This document shows positions 59,772 to 64,000 of a stretch of DNA of 64,000 nt, piece after piece; positions within the stretch are counted from its first letter, which is position 1; each line of letters begins with the position of its first letter. Source of the DNA: JAYWXI01 sp036016955 (GTDB taxonomy: Bacteria > Bacteroidota > Bacteroidia > Flavobacteriales > Weeksellaceae); assembly GCF_036016955.1 (NCBI RefSeq), contig NZ_JAYWXI010000009.1, positions 1 through 64,000 on the forward strand, written 5' to 3'. The notes under the pieces were generated by a model that did not search any database, was not told where the DNA came from, and saw only the letters and a program-made list of their open reading frames with translations. The translations under genes were made by a program, and so were the position numbers.

Positions 59772-60431
59772 TTATTTAATGATAAATATTTTGATGACAG
59801 AAAAAAGAAGCAAATGCACAGCATAGAAAGAGTAAAAAATCTTCCCTGTTTTTATGCCTTGTTTTCCATTATAGAAGGCTATCGGAAGAAAAGCCAATCC
59901 ACTCCACATTTGTAAATAATTGACAAAAAATGTAGCGAATGATGATAAAATTTGAATGAAAATTAACTTAAATTCCATTTTTTTCATCAAATAAAAGGCA
60001 TAAATAACCATTAGTCCATAAGTACCGTAGTCAGCTTTTAATAAGTCTATCACGAAAAATGTAGCAATGATAACGGCTATTTTTTTTATTCTCGTTTTGC
60101 TGTTTTTAACCTGATAAATTCCGAATGCAGAGAGAAGTAAAGTGAAGAATACATTTTGTTTCTCAAGGTTGAAAAGTTCCCCTGTCATCGCCAAATCAAA
60201 AGGTATTTCTGAAATCAAAGCCCAAATTAAAAGCCTTTTTAAATATCCTTTAAAATCCTTTGTGTGTTCTACACCTTCCACTAATAGGAATGCGAATAAC
60301 ATAAACGCAATTCTCCCAATTATTCTATAAATCTCTTCTTGTGGAAAAAATATCAAGCCAAAATGGTCTATTATCATTGTTATGATGGCTATCATTTTCA
60401 GATGAAAAGCGGTAATAATTTGCAGTTTCAT
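59772..60431 (-). CDS. TraX-family membrane protein
   Basis: This 219-residue inner membrane protein has six or seven helices. The N-terminal LKMIAIITMIIDHFGLIFFP is the TraX signature. The F-plasmid TraX acetylates pilin, and the wider family is acyltransferase-like. Here it may modify the pilin or a surface glycan. It lies outside the main transfer operon, in a divergent accessory operon. Confidence 0.85.
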   Translation of the reverse strand: MKLQIITAFHLKMIAIITMIIDHFGLIFFPQEEIYRIIGRIAFMLFAFLLVEGVEHTKDFKGYLKRLLIWALISEIPFDLAMTGELFNLEKQNVFFTLLLSAFGIYQVKNSKTRIKKIAVIIATFFVIDLLKADYGTYGLMVIYAFYLMKKMEFKLIFIQILSSFATFFVNYLQMWSGLAFLPIAFYNGKQGIKTGKIFYSFYAVHLLLFSVIKIFIIK

Positions 60432-60452
60432 ATTGCTTGATTTTAGAGGATT

Positions 60453-60770
60453 TTAATCTTCAATTTTATATTTTTGAAGATTATTTTCTTCAACTATTTC
60501 GTAGAACTTTTTATTGATGAAATCAATATCATCTTCAAATACAAAAGGGGAGTTTAATTTTATGAAACGATGCCACTCTCCATTTACAAATGCAAATCTG
60601 TGACAATCTAAATATAGAAAATCTGTTTGTCTATTATGGAATTGTTCCATAGATTTATAGGAATTAAATTCTTTTGATTTCAGCTCTGAGCCACCTATCC
60701 AATATTCTAATTTGAAAGCCGTAGCATCTTCAAATCGGATTATCTTTTTAAATGTCTTTGTCATTTTCAA
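60453..60770 (-). CDS. Hypothetical small protein
   Basis: This 105-residue soluble protein has no recognised motif (FKLEYWIGGSELKSKEF, FLYLDCHRFAFVNGEWHRF). An alternative start two codons in is possible. It lies between TraX and a frameshifted gene in the operon. Confidence 0.55.
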   Translation of the reverse strand: MKMTKTFKKIIRFEDATAFKLEYWIGGSELKSKEFNSYKSMEQFHNRQTDFLYLDCHRFAFVNGEWHRFIKLNSPFVFEDDIDFINKKFYEIVEENNLQKYKIED

Positions 60771-60805
60771 AGTTGTTTTAATAGATGAATTTGGTCAGAT
60801 TTCCT

Positions 60806-61092
60806 TTAGTTTTTTAACCTCACTTCTCCTGCCATTAGTGCTTCTTGTAGGTAAATTTCGTATTTCTTTTTGTTGTATTCGGTATTTACAACCCAACCAT
60901 CATCGGTAAAAGTCCAATCCAAAACCAACATTTCTTTATAGGCTCTTATTAAGAACTCCTGTTTTTTACTTTTTTGCTCTTCTAAATTATCTTTATATTG
61001 CCTAAGTGCTGGGTTATTTTTAATTAATTTATCTGCGAATTTTTTAAGCTTATATTCATAGAACTTATCATTTAATTTAGTGTTTTTCTCAT
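60806..61092 (-). pseudogene. Small gene with an apparent one-base frameshift
   Basis: From the ATG at 61090-61092 the frame stops after six codons (MRKTLN). If one A is added to the AAAAA run just after the start, an uninterrupted frame of 95 residues appears (MRKNTKLNDKFYEYKLKKF, then ADKLIKNNPALRQYKDNLEE and on to TAA at 60806). The long frame without the fix has no usable start. It is either a recent mutation, a slippage-regulated gene, or a base-call error in a homopolymer. The ATG lies five bases after the preceding stop, in line with the operon. Confidence 0.5.
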
Positions 61093-61097
61093 ATCTC

Positions 61098-61532
61098 TTA
61101 AAAAGTATTATATCCGTGATGCTCTAAGTCGTGTTTTCTCGCCAACCTCATAAACTCTTTATAAGTTTGAAAAGTAATTTTTTCTCTATCTTGTAATATA
61201 GTTTCTACATATCCCATTCCATTGACCTCTGTTTGTCTAATAGCCATTCTAAAATCAATTAAACGACCCAATGTCTTCCATTCTTTAGGCTCATCAAGTT
61301 GCATATAATATATAGCATCCTCCAAAAAATTATATTGATTACAAATTCGTTCCCAATAATGTACTGTGCTTTTATATTCTATTATTAAATATTGCCCTCT
61401 TTGATAAATATGACACTCACTTAAAGGAGTGTTATAGTGGTTTTTAGCCTCTTGTTTAGAGAAACTATTATTATTGATGAATTCCATTGTTATTTCAAAA
61501 GGCTCTTGTTCATTTATTACTTCTAATTTCAT
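61098..61532 (-). CDS. Hypothetical protein
   Basis: This 144-residue soluble protein is rich in Tyr, Glu and Asn (GQYLIIEYKSTVHYWERI, NFLEDAIYYMQLDEPKEW). No family is recognised. It lies 17 bases after the upstream membrane protein gene, in the same operon. Confidence 0.55.
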   Translation of the reverse strand: MKLEVINEQEPFEITMEFINNNSFSKQEAKNHYNTPLSECHIYQRGQYLIIEYKSTVHYWERICNQYNFLEDAIYYMQLDEPKEWKTLGRLIDFRMAIRQTEVNGMGYVETILQDREKITFQTYKEFMRLARKHDLEHHGYNTF

Positions 61533-61549
61533 TTCTACTCTTCTTTTTT

Positions 61550-62110
61550 TTACTTTCCTAACATTTTATCTATTATCTCGAACTCTCTTCTTATATGCTC
61601 ATTCATATAGGCGTTATACCCTCCAAGTGAAGGATTATTCTTAAGAAGTTTATTCAAAAATTTTTTGTGTGCTTTTTTGTAATACCCATCAGATAATTTA
61701 TTAGAAAATAATATAAAAGATATAAGTCCCATTACTGCAAATACGAGAAGCACCCAAATTTGCATAGGGTCATTTTTAAATGTTGGCTTATCTAAAATTA
61801 GATAACAACAAAAAATAACAAATAAAGAGTAAAGTCCTATTAGTATTCTTGCAATCAAAATAGATATAGGCTTATTTTTCTTCTCCCAGTTTTTAGAGAT
61901 AATATTTGTAGCATAAAAAACCTCTTCTTCGGTTGCAATCGGTTTTTTTAATATTTCGTTAAGAATTAAGTTTATATCTCTCTCTTTAGGAATATTAAAC
62001 TTTTCAATGAAATTTTCAACAAAAGATTTCGCATCTTCGTTAATTTGTTCAACGGCTCTGTTGTTCAGTTCTTCTAGATAATCTATATCTTCTTTTCTAA
62101 CTTTTTTCAT
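61550..62110 (-). CDS. Hypothetical two-helix membrane protein
   Basis: This 186-residue protein has a cytoplasmic N-terminal helical part (about residues 1-75). Two membrane segments follow (about 80-103 and 112-133), then a basic cytoplasmic tail. No motif is recognised. It is tightly spaced in the operon. Confidence 0.6.
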   Translation of the reverse strand: MKKVRKEDIDYLEELNNRAVEQINEDAKSFVENFIEKFNIPKERDINLILNEILKKPIATEEEVFYATNIISKNWEKKNKPISILIARILIGLYSLFVIFCCYLILDKPTFKNDPMQIWVLLVFAVMGLISFILFSNKLSDGYYKKAHKKFLNKLLKNNPSLGGYNAYMNEHIRREFEIIDKMLGK

Positions 62111-62121
62111 TTTTTATATAT

Positions 62122-62400
62122 TTATATTGATAAATTTTTCATAACATAATCTAGAGTTATATCTGTACCTTTTTCAGCTTCTTTAATTAGTGTATCAATA
62201 GGCATATGAGTATTTCTCTCCGAATTTGGATTGAAACCTACACCATCTCCAGTTAAAAAAGAACATTGTCCTTCTATCTCTGTAAAATCTTCAATAAGCA
62301 TTGCAATTTCTTGCAAAGCTAAAGATAAAGCATTTTCTGCTTTCATAGCCTTTGAGTTTGCCTTTTTCAGCTCTTTTATTTGTTCCTTAGTCAGTACCAT
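62122..62400 (-). CDS. Hypothetical small protein
   Basis: This is 92 residues from the ATG at 62400; a TTG start five codons earlier (62415) is also possible. A helical N-terminal half (LTKEQIKELKKANSKAMKAE) is followed by a Gly/Asn loop (SFLTGDGVGFNPNSERN) and a short C-terminal helix. Unknown function. It follows the PP-loop enzyme by 20 bases. Confidence 0.5.
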   Translation of the reverse strand: MVLTKEQIKELKKANSKAMKAENALSLALQEIAMLIEDFTEIEGQCSFLTGDGVGFNPNSERNTHMPIDTLIKEAEKGTDITLDYVMKNLSI

Positions 62401-62420
62401 AATCAAGGGTGTCAATTAGT

Positions 62421-63236
62421 TTAAAAGTTGCAAATACATTTCTCATTTTCTTCAAAGTTTAGCTCTCCTGTAAAAGGGAGCTTAGAAAGCTCTACTAAAT
62501 CGTCAATACTTTTATGACCTCTAAAAGAGGTATTGCCATATTTCCCCTCCATTTTTCTATACCAATCTATAAAACGAGTTCCATTTCGGATAACATCTAT
62601 TAGATTGGCTTCAGATTTTTTCCAACATAATTCGCAGTTTCCATACTTGTTGTGTATTTCCAACTTGAATGGCTGACTATCCCAAAATTTATTTAATTCC
62701 ATTTGCCCAATAGGAAACTTGAAATCGGTCAAAAGCGGAAATATTCTCATTTTGTCTTCCTTAATTTCTGCCCAACTTATTCGCTTGGGCATATCTTCTT
62801 TACGAAATCCAATAGCTTTTAAGTAACTGTTCACACCGAAAATATCGTCTGCAAATTTTTTAGCAGGTAATGTTTTAAGCATTTCCGAGCAGAAAGGAGC
62901 ATCTTTGCTTGGCATACCATTAAAAATCCCTTTATTTTTGTGTGCTATTGCTTCAGCAAAGGGTTTAGCCATCATATTCAACTCTTCCCAATCTACCGCC
63001 TTATAGCCAACCCCAACGCCCATTTCTAACGAATAAACACCTTCAATTTTCACAAGTGGAATATCCCAATACTTTTCAATGTTTTTAAGAAACTCTATAG
63101 TTTTAGGATGTTCCATTCCTGTATTGCAGAAAACAAATAATTTCTCGTAATTTTTATATTTTTCAGAAGTTTGTATGTGTCGTGCCATCATAGCGGAACT
63201 TCTCCCTCCTGATACTGTTATCAGTAAATTTTTCAT
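62421..63236 (-). CDS. PAPS-reductase-like PP-loop enzyme
   Basis: This 271-residue protein begins with the PP-loop TVSGGRSSAMMAR (residues about 7-19), which binds ATP or PAPS. It then has VFCNTGMEHPKTIEFL and a Cys-rich C-terminal part (CSEMLKTL, YGNCELCWKKS, EKCICNF) that may hold an iron-sulfur cluster. In this superfamily only some members reduce PAPS; others (DndC, TtcA, TilS types) activate or thiolate nucleic acids. No sulfate-assimilation or dnd genes are nearby. Its ATG overlaps the stop of a degraded gene. Confidence 0.82.
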   Translation of the reverse strand: MKNLLITVSGGRSSAMMARHIQTSEKYKNYEKLFVFCNTGMEHPKTIEFLKNIEKYWDIPLVKIEGVYSLEMGVGVGYKAVDWEELNMMAKPFAEAIAHKNKGIFNGMPSKDAPFCSEMLKTLPAKKFADDIFGVNSYLKAIGFRKEDMPKRISWAEIKEDKMRIFPLLTDFKFPIGQMELNKFWDSQPFKLEIHNKYGNCELCWKKSEANLIDVIRNGTRFIDWYRKMEGKYGNTSFRGHKSIDDLVELSKLPFTGELNFEENEKCICNF

Positions 63237-63352
63237 AGGTTATTGTTTGTATAGTGTGCTATTTCACGTACTCTCAAATGAGGGTCGTTAATAAGTATAT
63301 TTAAGCCATAACCTTTTCTAGCAACGGCACAACGCACTTCCCAGCTTTTTGT
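63233..63352 (-). pseudogene. Remnant of a HEAT-repeat-like gene
   Basis: A frame of about 39 codons without a start, preceded by a stop, encodes one and a half repeats of the pattern VR-AVA-KGYGL-ILINDP-VR (SWEVRCAVARKGYGL, then NDPHLRVREIAHYT). I remember this pattern as tandem HEAT-like repeats in larger mobile-element proteins. The stop overlaps the next ATG (ATGA), so it was once translationally coupled. The body of the gene has been deleted. Confidence 0.55.
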
Positions 63353-63364
63353 TTAACTTTAAAA

Positions 63365-63571
63365 TTAATATTTAGACTTATTTTCGTTGATTATTTTTTT
63401 TAACTTCAGCCATTGATAACTTGCTCCTTGTTTTAGAAAAACGACTTCCTTTTTACTTTTCTTGGCTTTTTCCAAAGTGTTTTTTGCATTCTCAATTCTT
63501 CCTAAACTATTGAGGTAAAACTCATCTGGGATTTCAAATCTTAAGAATTTTGGTTTCTTTTTTCTTCTCAT
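63365..63571 (-). CDS. Small basic protein, hypothetical
   Basis: This 68-residue, Lys/Arg-rich protein (RRKKKPKFLRFEIPDEFYL, then NTLEKAKKSKKEVVFL) has no membrane segment. It overlaps the stop of the upstream gene by four bases, so it is coupled. No family is recognised. Confidence 0.5.
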   Translation of the reverse strand: MRRKKKPKFLRFEIPDEFYLNSLGRIENAKNTLEKAKKSKKEVVFLKQGASYQWLKLKKIINENKSKY

Positions 63572-64000
63572 ATCGTTTGATTATAAAGTTCTTGTCTTAG
63601 CTCGTTTGGGTTTGAAATAGTATGGGTAGCGGAAACTCCACCTGTAGAAATGGTAATCTTTCCATAATTAAGCAGCTTTCCCAAAATGTTTTGAGAAATA
63701 AATACTCCCTCCCTTCGGTAAATAGGTATGTCCAACTGACTACTTGTGAGCCATCCTGCAGAGATACTTATTTGGTTTCTCCTTAAAACTATTTTGAAAG
63801 TCTTATAATGGATGTAAGAATTCAATGCTCCGAGAAAGAAAAATAAGGACGGAACGGCAATGGTATATCTAAACCAAGATGTCAGAAGAAAAAACATAAG
63901 CATACCTATTCCTCCTAAGACCATATAGATTATAGGTTTTACAAATGAAATCCAATGAGACTTGGATATATAAACATTTTCTATCGCAGTAGTATTTTGC
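63568..64000 (-). CDS. PH-domain (YdbS/bPH2-like) membrane protein, N-terminus beyond the window
   Basis: The frame stays open to position 64000, so the start lies outside. The visible part has ENVYISKSHWISFVKPIIY, two membrane segments (MVLGGIGMLMFFLLTSW, then VPSLFFFLGALNSYIHY), and a bacterial PH-like domain with IVLRRNQISISAG, IPIYRREGVFISQN and ITISTGG. Bacterial PH domain membrane proteins are common but mostly uncharacterised. The internal ATG at 63924 would drop the conserved segment before the first helix and is unlikely to be the start. Confidence 0.75.
   Translation of the reverse strand, partial: QNTTAIENVYISKSHWISFVKPIIYMVLGGIGMLMFFLLTSWFRYTIAVPSLFFFLGALNSYIHYKTFKIVLRRNQISISAGWLTSSQLDIPIYRREGVFISQNILGKLLNYGKITISTGGVSATHTISNPNELRQELYNQTI

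Overview
The window looks like the chromosome of a Flavobacteriia bacterium, most likely Weeksellaceae (Chryseobacterium group). This rests on gene content: PorQ next to cytidylate kinase, a lipoprotein-anchored BamA-family TamL, a type IX secretion (T9SS) sorting tail, a parA-parB-DUF5683-dapB-lepB-WbqC order that I remember from this group, Bacteroides-type Tra proteins, and promoters of the Bacteroidetes form TTG-N19-TAnnTTTG. The species cannot be named from the sequence.

Positions 1-2.9 kb are AT-rich accessory DNA. They hold the end of an IS3-family insertion sequence, gene debris, and a row of small membrane or lipoprotein genes. Several of these follow directly on short broken coding tails, which suggests a decayed polymorphic-toxin/immunity array. 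Positions 2.9-29.9 kb are ordinary, more GC-rich core chromosome: a peroxiredoxin-thioredoxin group, an aminotransferase, threonine aldolase, TamL, an rRNA/tRNA methyltransferase, a YtxH/holin-like envelope group, cmk-porQ, pyrH-frr, parAB-DUF5683-dapB-lepB-WbqC, an S8 protease, a lipocalin-like lipoprotein, an OmpA protein, a four-gene cluster matching the mycobacterial decaprenylphosphoryl-arabinose pathway (UbiA-type DPPR synthase, DprE1, DprE2-like SDR, HAD phosphatase), a cysteine desulfurase, thioredoxin, tRNA-Asp and tRNA-Ala.

Immediately after tRNA-Ala comes a 22-unit tandem repeat array, and then the composition drops to an AT-rich integrative conjugative element (ICE) that runs to the end of the window. 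Its first part has a probable oriT (tandem 18-mers and two strong hairpins), a relaxase pair, a ParA-like ATPase, and one long + strand transfer operon: TraE, TraF, TraG/VirB4, three tandem paralogous secreted proteins, TraJ, TraK, TraM, TraN, a VirD4-type coupling protein, an M23 peptidase, a 1904-residue toprim/methylase/helicase protein, and a zeta toxin with its antitoxin. A T9SS-exported leucine-rich-repeat protein faces back towards this operon. The whole 28 kb block is bracketed by a perfect 150-bp inverted repeat, each copy lying just upstream of an inward-facing gene. Beyond it, a minus-strand operon of small ICE genes includes TraX and a PAPS-reductase-like PP-loop enzyme. No integrase and no far attachment site are in the window.

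The most unusual items are a J-domain (with its HPD motif) inserted inside the TraG/VirB4 ATPase, the 150-bp inverted repeat, a probable gene overprinted in the linker of the giant toprim/methylase/helicase protein, the oriT-like region, and the helically spaced repeat array at the ICE boundary.
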